DNA of 64,000 bases from Biscogniauxia marginata (lineage: Eukaryota > Ascomycota > Sordariomycetes > Xylariales > Xylariaceae), in contig MU404064.1 in assembly GCA_022695795.1 (NCBI GenBank), forward strand, positions 434,001 to 498,000, in the 5' to 3' direction. Made by a program: the position numbers and the translations under genes. Below, piece by piece: positions 1-12,147 of the stretch (its first letter is position 1; every line of letters starts with the position of its first letter). The notes under the pieces were generated by a model. That model was not told the origin of the DNA. It did not search any database and saw nothing but the letters and a program-made list of their open reading frames with translations.

Positions 1-749
1 TCACCCACGTCCGTCATACACCACAACTAGTTTTCTTTTTTCTTCTTCTTCTTCTCGTTCCGTCTCTGGCGTCTAGTCGTGTACCAACGAAAGCGCTTAA
101 GTTCCAGCTAGCGCTGCGGATCTCCTATTGTAGACAAAGCCAGACCGACGCGGTGGATCTATGAGATCAAGAAAAGGGCCCCCTTTGTTTTAGCGCTTGT
201 CAGACCCTTGGTTCCGGTATCCTCGGGTCTGAAACTATCGGTGCTGGTCCAGTAAGCCTAGGCTAGATGGGTTTGTACATACAAATGTGTGACACACCCA
301 CGAGGGGAGGCCCGGATGCGATCGTCGTCATCGTATTGGGTGAGCGGCTGTTGCCAAACTTGTTGGTGCGTCGTCGTTCTTTGTCGAGTAGGGTAGGGTA
401 GTGCCCAACATGACGTACTATCCGGTAGGCTGGGTAGGTATTATTATAAGTCGTGCGCCCGTGGAAGGCCGAAAGGCGAGTCGCACCACGTCTCGGGTTT
501 TTATGATTGATATTGGTAAAAAAAAAAAAAAAATTTCCTCGGGGTGTTTTTTTGTTTCTGGACCGTATAAGCTGGTTCGACTTGCCTGGTGCTGTCACGG
601 CCTTCAAAGCAGTAATCCCTATTTAATCGCGGCCATCATCCTTGTCTAAGTTGCACTTACACCCAAACCCGTGCACAACGTCCGAACCTCGCATCACACG
701 TACCTATATCATCCGGGGTCTATTCGACACCATCAACACACTGCCCGCC
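1..749. other. intergenic, no gene seen
   Basis: No supported coding region. It contains a pyrimidine-rich stretch at about 31-62 and a 15-base A tract at about 519-533. The overlapping ORFs on both strands here have low-complexity translations and no recognisable domain. The part nearest 750 is presumably the promoter and leader of the small membrane protein that follows. Confidence 0.5.
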
Positions 750-1049
750 ATGGACGACTTTCCCAAGAACCTCATCGTCGCCATCGTCATCAGCGTCGTC
801 GCCGTCGCAATAGGCGGCGGCTTGATATTCTTATTCGCGCTGCACTGGTCGCGGGTCGTCCAGAGTGTCACACCCGAGAGCTGGAAGACGCCGAAGAGCG
901 AGAAGGCCTGGCCCCAGTCGCGAGGGTCGGTAGAAACGGGGTATACGTCGTCGCCGGTTGATTCTCCCCCTCAGTCCTGGTCGACTACCTCTCCGACCGC
1001 CTCGCCGAGGTCGTCGGGTATGAGCGGTGCTACTATGCTCAAAAAATGA
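750..1049 (+). CDS. small single-pass membrane protein, hypothetical
   Basis: A 99-residue product if translation begins at the ATG at 750 (MDDFPKNL...). The reading frame is open further upstream, but that part has no good initiator and reads like leader DNA. Residues about 8-31 form one strongly hydrophobic helix (IVAIVISVVAVAIGGGLIFLF), followed by a Ser/Thr/Pro-rich, presumably cytoplasmic tail rich in SPP- and TSP-like potential phosphorylation sites. The codon use is GC-rich in the helix, unlike the AT-richer DNA downstream, which supports real coding. Small single-helix proteins of this layout are common in filamentous ascomycetes, but I do not recognise a family and assign no function. 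A further exon cannot be excluded. Confidence 0.5.
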   Translation: MDDFPKNLIVAIVISVVAVAIGGGLIFLFALHWSRVVQSVTPESWKTPKSEKAWPQSRGSVETGYTSSPVDSPPQSWSTTSPTASPRSSGMSGATMLKK

Positions 1050-3426
1050 TTGCCGAATCAGTTGGCTATCGACGAACCACTCGCTCCGGCTGATACGATG
1101 ATGGATTCATCGGAGGAGGACGACTAGGGATTCCAATGCTTATGAGATATGAGTTATGGCATAGACCTTATGAGGTTATCGGCGTTTGGGACCTTGCTAT
1201 TTTATAATATCGCATCGCATCGCATCGCATTCTTAGGTGGCGAGCATTTTGGCAAGCATGGGAGTGATATAAGGCGTTACAGACCCCCGGGGGGTATAAG
1301 CCCGTTCTTCGATTTAGTAATTTCGAGGGAGTGGCAGGACTCTATATACCATACCACAGAACATGACGGGTTATTTAGAATGCCTAGTTCAATACAATAA
1401 GCAAAGCTGTTAGCTGTGCGCTTAATAGCAATGACCTTGGTTGGGATTAATAAATCCAGTGAGGCTGAACCTTAACTAAGTTTATGAAGTCTAAGTAGGT
1501 AAAATTCCGTATTTAGTAATCCTACTCTGTAGCGAGCATGTGTTCTTTAGCCCACAGCTAGGTGGCTTCTGTGAATCCTTCCTAACCACACGTCTTTGGG
1601 AGAAGATCATATACAGGTATGATGCCATTTTAGTCTGACCCAGACTACCTAGATAAAGTAGGTCAACATCGAAAACCAAAATTGTATGTAAGACAATTTC
1701 ATCATCTACGATAGTCAACCTTTCAGGGGCCGGCAATGTAGAGTTCCTAGCATCGACATACAGTTTCTTCAGATCGAGAATAGGACTCGGGTCCTCTTTT
1801 TACAACATAAGCATAGATCTTACAGCATATGCCCTGCATGTTCGGCCCGTGAATAAGCTTAATTTAGTTATTTATACTTTACAAGGCATACTCCGTCCTA
1901 ATATACCTACTATATTTAATGGAGCACACATGAGCCTCCTCAAGCTAATAAACGCTACCTATGGAATGGAGGTAGGACAGGACTGTAAATAGAGTGCTTA
2001 ATCTATGGGACAGGCAGCTAGGCTGCATGAGTTTCTAAGTTCGACAAGAAGGCTTTCTACTACATTGGCGAGTAACCCCGTACATCTGTGATAAAGTTAA
2101 AAAAATTAACTGTATCCCATTCGTATCTATGGAAGGCAAGTTGCTTCGCTAAAAGCATAAATAAGTATTAGGGCTAGGTGTATATAGGGTTCCTATACAA
2201 GATCCTTAAGAAATGTTCCCTCTAATTACCATATGAACTCACCGACGCGAAAGGAGTGTGCAAATCATGTTTGATGGCTGAACGTATTATGGTAAAAGGG
2301 GGCAGAATAATTGGGCGTGCACCGCCAGAATAGGATAAAGGGGATTACTCAGTCAAACAAATCTATCCAATCTATGAAACATAAGTAACTAGAATCTGGC
2401 GAACACTAATACCCCTGAAGCCTAACCACATTCATTCCTGATGTAGTGATTCCTATATTGTGTGCTGCTAGCCAAGCTGTACTCGCACCTATCGATCATC
2501 CATCCCATCAGAACAAAGGAAAATAAAAGGGGTTGTCTCGTGATAGCCTATCCCTACTCTTAAAATACCACCCCTATAACACAGCAGCAGCCACGGCCGC
2601 ACCAGTCAGCACAATCGTCGGCCTCGGTACCGCCGCCGCGAAACCGCACGTTACGTCCGCGCTGTCGGTAGCAACCCCCACAAACCCCGAAGTGGTGGAT
2701 GCCGCCTGCGCCGGGTTGGGGGGAGAAGGGGAGGAGCAGATAGTATAGGCATACGCAACACTAATGAAGGATCATGATCGTGGAGCAGATGAGGGCGGCC
2801 AATGGTGGTGGCGATGGCGATGACTAGCTGTTACATATAATTGATCACATCCAATTCTACAGAGCTCACGATAGTTATAAGAAAGACGCCTGACTGCTGT
2901 TGTACATGTCTCATTGGACTATTACTGTTACTAACAGGGGGAGGGGCATTAAGTCTTGTCGGCTTAGCCCCTACAAACAACAAGATAATCTAAGTTACAT
3001 AAAAATATGTGCATCCGTCCCAACAGATATAACTATTTTTTCTCCTTCCCTGGCAGTATCCAGCCCTTTTTTTCATCCGTCGTTACTACTTACATATATG
3101 GAAGTATACAAGAAGGTAAGTAGAAACACATTAGCTGGGACGTGCCCGCTGTCGAACTGTTTACGTCGACGACCCTTCCCATCCAGGTCCACGGGGTTAA
3201 GATAGACATTATACAAGAACGACAATTTGTAGTGACAATGCCAGAGATAAGATAAAAGCAGAAATCCAAGGACAATTTTGTATCCCAACTCCGTTACCCA
3301 TATTCCTCAGTGTACAATGACTGCAGTAGCCAAAAAAAAAGGGGGTTGTCCTCCCCATGGTCCGGTAAATGCCCAGAGATAAAATATACTCCAAGTGCGC
3401 CGCTATGAGAAAATTAAGCGTCATAT
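1050..3426. other. intergenic, moderately AT-rich; contains one GC-richer relic
   Basis: Contains no supported intact gene. A short direct repeat of ATCGC units lies at 1209-1230. Most of the stretch is of even, non-coding composition with scattered stops in all frames. A GC-richer patch at about 2574-2771 is listed separately as a possible coding remnant. The last 200 bases before 3427 would be the 3' flank of the coiled-coil gene on the minus strand. Confidence 0.5.
2574..2771 (-). pseudogene. possible terminal-exon remnant with GPI-anchor-like tail
   Basis: A minus-strand frame is open for about 65 codons and ends at the stop at 2574-2576. It reads as a Pro/Ser/Ala/Thr-rich segment (ASTTSGFVGVATDSADVTCGF) followed by a short polar-then-hydrophobic C-terminus (TIVLTGAAVAAAVL). 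That arrangement resembles the propeptide of a GPI-anchored fungal wall protein. The patch is clearly GC-richer than its surroundings. No upstream exon with a signal peptide could be joined, so it may be a relic or chance. Confidence is low. Confidence 0.22.
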
Positions 3427-6400
3427 TCATGATTGCAGGGCCTTGAACCGGCCCTCGAAAGCCTTCACTTTCTCGGCCTGGAGCTCCCGCTCTAACCGTC
3501 TCGTCTGGCTGATAGCCGCCTCGCGCTCTTCTTGAAGCTCGAGGACCGCGATCTGCGCCATGTTCATGCGCCCGACCACCTCCTGCATCTCGCCATCGGC
3601 ATCAGAGAGAGCGTTCTCCAGCTCGGCAACGCGCGCCCGGAGGTTGTCTACTTGAGTCTCCTCGGAGACACTGATAGCTGGGCCAGAACGCGTCACACTG
3701 ACGCGTGGGGGCCGTGCGCCGGGAGCCGTGAATAGGGGTGACAGGGGCGACTTCGGCGGGAATGTGCGGGGCGAGCGCAGGTCATCGCGCATTCGCTTGA
3801 GCTGGGTATTATGGTTCTCCTTGAGGGCGGACATTTCGTCCTCGTGACGGGCGATTCTATCCTCGGTGGCAGCTTGTGCCGCTTCGAGCTTCTCCTCAAG
3901 AGCCCGTAGGCGGGCTTGCATGGATGTGATCTGTTGGGTGCTAGCCCTCTGATTGGCCTCACCCCGGGCGACAGTGTCGGAAATCCGCTGGCGGAGGGTC
4001 TGGTTAGTAGCTAGTTGCTGGCGAACCTGGATGGCCAATTCCTCGACACGGCGTGCTGACTCGTTTAATTCGTCTGCAAGTGCCTTCTCAGATTCAAGAT
4101 ATGTCTGCTCGCTAGCCTTCAGGATATCGAGTTGTTCCTTGAAAGTGGCCGCCTCTTGGCGGGCAAGGTCTCGGTCGAAGACAGCGGAAGATAATGCTTG
4201 TTCCAATTTCTCTACCGAGAGCTTGGTCTTTTCATCCTGTGAAGTACCATCTTCTAGCCTCTTGATCCGCTCAAGGGATTCCGCGTAGGCTTTTTGAAGG
4301 TCCTCATACGCAGCTGCCAGGGAGTCTGATGTTACAGGGACAGCAAGCTTGTCGCTTCCAGTACTCGAGCGTGCTAGCGATGGTGGGATAAGGATATCAT
4401 TCTCTCCCAAGAGGCTACGCAATGATGCGATTTCTTGCTCGGCCCGGTCAAGGTCCATTTTCAGACCACCTAAGCCCTTCTCTACTTGCCATTTCTGGTC
4501 TATCGCTTCATCGGCTCGTCGACGCAATGTATTGATCTCAGCCCGAAGGTTGCTGACTTCTCGCTGGAATCCAGCCTTTTGTGGCGAAGTAGCCATGAGG
4601 CGATCGCGCTCCACCTCGAGGGCACGGATCTTCTTCTCATTCTCGCGGTTTTGGTATTCCTGCCTCTCAAGCAGATTTTTCAATGCACGATGCAGGGCAT
4701 CTCTTTGCTCCTCGACATCCTTAAGCCTTTCGGAGAGTTGATCCCGGGACTCATTTGTCTTGACTGTCTTAGATCTTAAGAGACCGGATGGTGGTCGTTG
4801 TAGTCTGAGTGATGAGGGCGGACCTGTGAGAGAATTGGATCGCGATAACCGAGCTGCAGCAGGTCCAGCAAACATGCTTTCTTCCGCTATGCTATCCATC
4901 GAACTTCTGGACTGTCTTCGTAGAGAGGTGTTCTCGGTTTTAAGAGTCTGGAGCTCCTGTTGCATCTTGGTTGACTCGTAGGTCATCTTCTCATAATCTG
5001 CTGCTTGACCCTCAAGACCCTCTACGCGAGCCTTAAGTTGAGGGACGATCTCATCCCGCAGGTTATCGCGTTCATTGGACGCATTCTCGAGCTCCCCTTT
5101 GAGTGCAGACAGCAAATCCTCGAAGTTATCCTTGACTTCGCGTTCCTCAGCAAGTTTTCGTCGGAGTGTCTCACAAGTGCTCTCCAGCTCCTTTATTCTT
5201 CCAGTGGCATCAGCACTATTCACCTTCTCAGTGTCGATTTGTGAGGCCTTTTCCGAGAGTTGCCTGATCTGTTCATCGAGCTCCTGTCTTTTTGACCGCT
5301 CGTCCTGAAGTTTTGTTGTCAGCTCAAGTCTGACTTGTGCTTTTTCTTGTTCCGCCCTTCTCTGGATCTTTTCAATTTCCTCTCTTGATTGATCGTATTC
5401 GCTGTATTTGGCTGTACTGTAGCCTGAATCGGAAAAATAGTCGCTAGTCCGTTTATTTCCATTAGTCGTGGGATTATCTCGCTCTGATTGAAGCTTGTCA
5501 ACTAGATCTTCCAAGTCCATCTCGCGCCGAATGGACGATGCCAATTCGGCCGAGATGGCCTTCAACTCATCTTCCATCTCTTCGATTTGAGCAGCTGCGG
5601 ACGAAGGAATCGGTGGTGTTGCAAGGTATGATTCGCAATATTCCCTTGAATCCAAAGAGCGGTACTGTGCCTTGGGGGCTTCGAGTAGTGATTGTGATCC
5701 GAATGCGGTGATAGGAGATGCATCTGTGACGCTGGTCGATTTGGAATAGTCTAGGGGCGATGGAAGTGGTGAGAATCCTTTGTCTGATGCCTCGGTGTTC
5801 GACGGTGACGATGTGGTCCAGCCAAAGAAGTTGCCGAGTTTAGAGGAAGCGGGAGACTTGGGAAGCGGCTTGTCGGTGTTAGGTGTCTTAAGTTCGTTTG
5901 TGGGCGTCAACGCTAGGCCATCCGCTCTCAAAGTCAGATGTGGTGGTGTAGCCTTTCGAGTGAGATGCAGCGACATAGTATTAGAATTACGACTAGAACT
6001 GTAGGACGAGTCTGAGTTGTACCCGTCCAATATATTATCACTCAGTGGGTCCTCGTCTTCATCGGCCAATAGGTCATCATATGAGGTCTGTTCGTCGTGA
6101 TCCGACAAATCAGAGGTAGCAGACGTTTGAAGAACTGCAGGGTTGTAATCCTGAAAACTTGGATGTTCAACTTCACCCGTTATGACAGCCGGGTCAGAGT
6201 CTGCAGTGGCCAACGCGTGTTCGTGTTCAGGATATTCCCTGGTTAAATTAGAGATATTAACATCACATGTTGTTGCTTAATTGGCGCTGGATTGCAGATT
6301 AATGAGACCCTGACTCACTCTTTGTCGTCCCGAGTCGTTGTGACCTCGCCTGAATCTGGCGGCTTTGTTTGAGAGCGCCAGCCGGGCCCGGGCACAGGTT

Positions 6401-6785
6401 GGACCGCAGCGCGAGGAAACTCGTAAACCGTTGGGCTATCGAGTGAGAAGGAACGCGAGTATTTCTGCTCGGCCGTGGGCCGGGCTTTGGCGATAGCAAG
6501 ATACTCGCCGGATGAATACCTGGTAGCAATTGGCGAGGCGGCAACCGACAATGGCTTGCGCTTGATCGACTGGGTGGGCGGTAGGGCTGTCGTGTTATCG
6601 AGCACCAGTTTTCTAGTGTTTCGCGAAACAGGCAGCGCGGGTACCGGGTCTTCAGGTCGAGGGGGCAGCGGAAAGGAAGGGAAAGGTCGTGGAAGGGAGG
6701 ACAAGTCTGATGAAGCACGAGAAGTCTCAGACTTGCCCCCCGGCGAGGAGGGGTGCTGTTTCTGGGATGGTATATCGGCCGACAT
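3427..6785 (-). CDS. large coiled-coil protein, two exons
   Basis: Two exons, 6785-6319 and 6238-3427, join across an 80-nt intron with donor GTGAGT and acceptor AG. The split codon restores Glu and the product is 1092 residues. The start is the ATG at 6785 (MSADIPSQ). The long downstream exon has no ATG at its head, which agrees with it being internal. Residues 1 to about 370 are disordered, Pro/Ser-rich with Asp/Glu-rich patches. From about 375 to the C-terminus the sequence is almost continuous heptad-like coiled coil (for example EEMEDELKAISAELASSI), broken by a Ser-rich linker near the middle and a Pro-rich linker (SPRTFPPKSPLSPLF) before a final coil. The layout suggests a structural scaffold or tether, such as a cytoskeletal, septal or spindle-pole protein. 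Fungal homologues are often labelled 'M protein repeat' purely from coil similarity, so I give no specific function. Confidence 0.85.
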
Positions 6786-9700
6786 GGTATTCTATTCACT
6801 CCCTTGTCCTATAGGTATCTCATGACTGATGGAATGTGGAGTGCTACTAATTTCTGGCCAAGAGGTTATTGAGATCCAACAAGGCTAAAACCGTGGACGA
6901 AGGGACAGATCCAAGGGCAGCGGTTGTAGTTGCAACAAGAGTATGGCGACAACCCTCCAAGAGCGGTTGACAACAGGAGAAAGAGGGAAAGGAAGGACGA
7001 TTTCCAATGGACTAGGGGAAGTCGGTCTGGAGGCAGCGTCGCAATCGGGCATTCGCCAATGATTAGATCAATTTGATCCTATCAAAAAGGATGATCGACA
7101 GGTGCATGTGGCCATGGATGGCTCTGTCTAGTGTGTAAGCGCCCCCGATTTTCCCCTGGGATGGCTGTCAGACGGAGGATTCTAGTGGCCATGGCGACTA
7201 TAGCCCCTGTCCATTGTCTATTAGCGTTGGCCGTTGCCGACCCTGTCATAACCGCTTTCGTCAGTTTGCAATCTTACTTATCGCCAATCCCCCCTGCAAG
7301 CCACGGAGGGCCTATCGCTTTTGGCAGTCCAGACGGGCAAATCGCGGCTGCGTGCTCCTGCAGTATGCAGGTACAGGCTGCATAGTGACGAGAATATTGG
7401 GCAAGCGATCTACATCCAAGATGAGATTTCGCGGGGGGAAAGCTATCTCACATTCGACATCAGGTTCCCGTTCGAGGACCTACAAATCTGGGCCTCTGCA
7501 TGAAATCGAGTAAGTGATCAACTCCGGTTAGTCCATATCTACTTGGGTATCGTATCCAGGTAAATTATCAAAGAGCTCACATCAAAGAGCGGGAAAAGAT
7601 GAAAGGGCGTCTAGCGCGTCGATATATTCTTTAAAATTACGCGGGCGACTAGCTCAGAGCCCACAACTATTTCCTTGACAATACTTGGATAGAGAGCTCA
7701 AGATTGGCGCGCGGTAATCTATTCTAATTCGGCTGTGTCGATGATCGGTGAACCGTGCGGTGAGACTATCGTAACCACCGCAAAGACAGGAAATACTAGT
7801 CAGCTAGTGTGAAAAGCAAGAAAGCAAATCATTGAAACTGGCTTGTATGCGTGCGCATGCCAGTCATAATAGACCCCTAATCGAAGGGTTCGGAGGCGCT
7901 CATTCAAAGAGAACCTTGGAAGCCCTGACCTTGTCAATAATAATACGAACATAGCTACCATTCAGACGCTAGACCACGCCACGGTAAGGATTTGAAGCTG
8001 TGAAACTTCCATTTCTGGTGTCAACGGCGATTGTACCACGCTACATTGGGTTGTATCGGTCACTTATTAGCACAAGGTTCCTAAATGATGATTTCAAGGA
8101 CTAGTTTGTGAGCCCTCTGCGTGCCTGGAACTGATAGTTAATTATAGCAGCATGAAGCTCGTATCACGGGGGCCATATTTATCAAGAAATGTTTAACAAA
8201 GGAAACGGCATTGTTGCTATTGTAGGTAGGTATATTATAAAAAAATGCACCATGTGTACACTGCTTACGCATGTGAACTGACTGTTGATGATGATCAATT
8301 GCTTAACGTACCAACTTTTTCTAAATTAGAAGGCCATTGAGACTACAATCCCATCCATTGCGTTGCGTCTCAGGAGCAAAGCTTGGGAGACCCAGCAAGC
8401 GAACCCATGCAATTCCACTAGCATGGTTGAATGAATGAATTCTGCCAGGTCAATACGATAGACAGCAACAAAAGATGATATGTAGAAAGGCGTAAGATAG
8501 ATATGTGAGTAATCTGTATTTTTAAAAGAAATATGAGAGATCAATTATTAGCGAGAGGAGGCAGGCTAATGATGGGTAAAGTTGCAGGGTTGGCACGCAC
8601 GACTAGTTCTTGTTCGTTTCTTCGCCCCTGAAGATTCTCTAGCCAATGAGAGTGACTCGTTTCAAGCAGGGAATGCTGGAAGCATTCTGAGCATCCTTAT
8701 GAAAGTCAGGGGTGCACGGGCGCACGGAACCTGGTAGACGCACTGGACCAGCTTCAATAGTGTCAGAGACGATGCAAAGATGTTTTAAAAGACAGTCCGG
8801 CCCCGGCAGATCTAGGTATACAACCTCAGCCTGAGCCTGGTCTTATTATTTGACGGAGATATGGCTTACCAAGACCTGTCGAGAGCTTAAGAGTTTAGTT
8901 GAACCAAATACCACCAAATGCTTATGTCTATCCAATTGGTCTGTCTAGCTAGTCTTGTTAGGTCGATTGCCATCGGCAGTTGGCTTTTATCTCGGGAGCA
9001 GAAATTTTTTGAAATTTATTTCTAGTGCCATTTCTTCTAATACATATATGTATATATCTATATATGACTACCTAGATGCGCCCGACGGTGGTCAGCCATT
9101 GACGTGATGGGGTTTCAGCCCAGTTGCGCAAGCGAAACGCCCACTCGGTATGTAATCGTAAGAGCCGCACCCAGGTTTTTTTCATAGGATGATTTGATAC
9201 GGCTCCTGGGATGCTCACGTCATTTATAAGCTTGTATTTTGTCTAGTTGGCCAAGCGCTAGACGTTAGGACCATTGAATCTAGTTAACTAAACATCGTAG
9301 GCGGTTGATACTTAGAAATGGTCTAGTCTTGTAGAGCTCCTCTATGTCTATCGACTTTCATCCTGCAAGCGCAAGTTAATAAAGGTGCTGGACTCCGAAT
9401 CCAAATTTATCATCTAGCATATGGGGGGGCAAATGAGGCACCTAACAGTGAGAGTCGCTATCGTCGCCCTTCAGTCCCCTTTCAAACTCCTAATAGGTTG
9501 GCCAACCAGAAACATGTGAGTTTTTTGGAGGAAGAAAAGTGCTTCCACGAGCAGCCACCTAAACCCAGCCATCTCATACATTAACTACCTAAATAGCTTC
9601 AACAGAAAAATCCATACGCACCATCGTTTGAAGTCCCATTCTGCGAATTAGCACTTGAGCTTCGTGTCTTATAGATGAAGTTCATACATATATGTACAGC

Positions 9701-9962
9701 TGAAATCAATGTCCTAGATCACGAGTGTACAAAGACAGATGTTCGCTTTCTATGTTCTGACTACAGCAAATGCAGTAAAACGTGGCTAATTGTACGATAA
9801 ACAAGGTCGCAAGCCTGCGTTTGAAAGAAAGGCAATCGTGATTTGGAGAATCAAGTTACTTGTGATATTGAGCCGTCACCTAAGCCACAAACCCCTTTTT
9901 TCATCAGACTCATTTTTACCGATCCTCTCAAGCTCTGTCATGCCAGTGAATGACAAGTTTCA
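6786..9962. other. intergenic, promoter side of coiled-coil gene and 3' side of MFS gene
   Basis: The first several hundred bases upstream of 6785 are the presumed promoter and leader of the minus-strand coiled-coil gene. ORFs at 7131-7513 overlap each other in two frames with no domain or splice continuity, and I treat them as chance. The remainder has scattered stops in all frames, several short AT-rich tracts (for example about 9040-9066) and no recognisable element. Confidence 0.5.
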
Positions 9963-12147
9963 TCACATTTCTACGCGGCCACTGTTCATTACACCTGATT
10001 CCAGATTTGCAGCTCTGGATTTCTCTCCCACTAATTTTTGTTCAGTCATATGCTCCTGCTTCATCGAATAGCCCTTGACAGTCGCACTCAGGGCCAGACC
10101 CACAGCCGAAAACGCGAGCAAGGACAGCCAGATAGCCCTCAACGAGTCGGCAAAGGCCTGTATTATCAATCTCTTTGGGGTCCCTTCTGGCATTTCCTTG
10201 ATCACTTCAACAACTATGGTCGCGTCCCGTGAGTACTCATTAGCAACCGACGCGAACTCAGGAATATCACTGAGTTGTTGTCTAAAAACGTTTTGGAAGA
10301 TGACTCCCGAGACCGCGACACCTATAGCTTGCCCGAAGATGCGAATAAATGAGAAAAATGCTGCAGCGTGGCCGTTTAAAACAGGACTATGGAATCGTTA
10401 GCAAATATTTGTAAATGAGTGGTTGGTCAGTATACGTACGCTGTGCTCGCTTGTATGCCTAGTATCTGTGCCGTGAAGAGGGAGCCGACGCCAATCCCAA
10501 GAGGTACGTTCAGGAATACCCATTGTATTACACTGGTTTCTGGTTGCAAAAGATATAAAAGGCCAGCGCCTAAAGTGGTCAGTGTCCAGCCACTCCATAG
10601 AGCCCATCTATACTTCAGTGTTTTTCCGGCTACAGCCCCTACGACGACACTAGCCCACGACATGTTAATAGTCTCTGGGAGTAAAGCAACCGCAGATAAT
10701 ACCGGTGAGTATGACTTAACACCTTGGTAGTAGAGGACTAGGGCATGTTTCGGTCAGTGCTAAGAGTTTATGTGCTCTCGGGGGGCCTCGGGGAGCCTTG
10801 AACGTACTCAGAAAGTAGAGCGCAGCCCATGTGACCAGTCCATGCAATAACGTTTGGATATACGTGGATTTCGCCGTCCACGTACTGAATATCTGCTTCT
10901 CGATTATGGGCTCCGACGCAAAGTAGAACTCCCAGTAGACGAAACACAGTATTCCTGCTAATCCCGCGATGATGGGAATAAGTACCTGGTAAGATGCCCT
11001 GCACGTGGTTAGGCCCAAAACAGAGCAGGCTGAGAGACTATCATACCAGTCAAAAATCACACCCCCTGTAGTTATTCCGAACAGGAAACCGGCTGAGCTG
11101 ACAGAGAATAAGACCGCACCCAACCAGTCGAACCGCACCAGCTTATGGATAACATGCCCTGGAACCTGAGCTTGTTTTAAGAAAAGCGTTACGAACACCA
11201 TACCGATACCGACGATAGGGAGGTTGATCCAAAATATCCACCGCCACGACTAAAACTAGTGAGTAGAGTTTCGGAACTGTCACTGAACAACTTGATCTAC
11301 TCACGACATTCTGCGCGAAACCGGCACCGATAAGGGGGCCGCCTGCAGTTCCCACAGACCACATGACCGAGTTGATACTGAACCAAGTACCACGATGTGC
11401 AAGCGGGATGAGATCAGATATGAGGATCTTTCTAAAGTATTAACCGCACAAACCCTATATTATTACCATCATGAGTCATTGACTTACTTCAAGGAGCACA
11501 ACGAGCCCCCCACCTGTAATTTGTCGATGGCTTTGGTGAGTAAACGGATGAGTGACGATTAGGTGTCGGTGGTCCACATACCTCCAATCCCCTGGAATTA
11601 CCATGAGAAAAGAGTCAAATACTCGGGGAAAGAGAGGTGATACCAACCTGAATGATCCTCCCGACGATAACGACGGTAAAGTTCCTCGCAAGCGCGGCAA
11701 TCAACGAGCCGCCCGCAAAGGCCGCGCCGCTCATATACAGCATCTAGCCGCATAAGACATCAGCAAACGCCAATAAATCCTGGCACACTTCATTATCACG
11801 GGTGAACGTACGATCCTCCGACCTAATATGTGCGACATCGACGCGACCGACGGCTGGATCAGCGTCGAGGCTAGCAGGTATCCGGTACCGGCCCAGAAGG
11901 CCTGCAGCGCCGTCCCGCCAAGCTCCGCGCTCATTATGGGCAGTGTCGGCGCGAGACTTGTCGACTCGACTGCCACGGCCGCCACAAGGACCTGAAGCGA
12001 TGCGAATGCCAACAGGAACCTCTTCGAGGGCTTCCAGTCTCTGCCGTCATCCTCCGTGTTCGTGAGCGGGGGAGGATCGGGCATGTCGCCCGCTATGCGC
12101 TCCGGGACGGAAGCTTGTCCCTTAGTGCTCGCAGGGCCCATATCCAT
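9963..12147 (-). CDS. MFS drug:H+ antiporter-type exporter (14-helix, DHA2-like), nine exons
   Basis: Exons are 12147-11812, 11743-11648, 11591-11582, 11513-11488, 11427-11305, 11249-11047, 10998-10808, 10737-10440 and 10386-9963. All phases agree and the product is 568 residues, the usual length for the family. The third exon is only 10 nt and the fourth 26 nt; together they encode the conserved Gly-rich turn GIGGGG of transmembrane helix 4. Motif A is degenerate in the loop between helices 2 and 3 (SHILGRR). Motif C lies in helix 5 (AGGPLIGAGFA), and an SWRW element precedes helix 6. Family members are plasma-membrane proton antiporters that export drugs or secondary metabolites, for example GliA- or TRI12-like pumps. 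No biosynthetic core gene is visible nearby, so the substrate is unknown. An acidic/Lys-rich N-terminus of about 40 residues and a Lys/Glu-rich C-terminal tail are probably cytosolic. Confidence 0.9.

Noticed and set aside
3953..5308. several plus-strand ORFs of 70-130 codons
   Set aside because: All are antisense shadows of the coiled-coil gene. Ser/Arg-rich translations are the complement of Glu/Leu-rich heptads.
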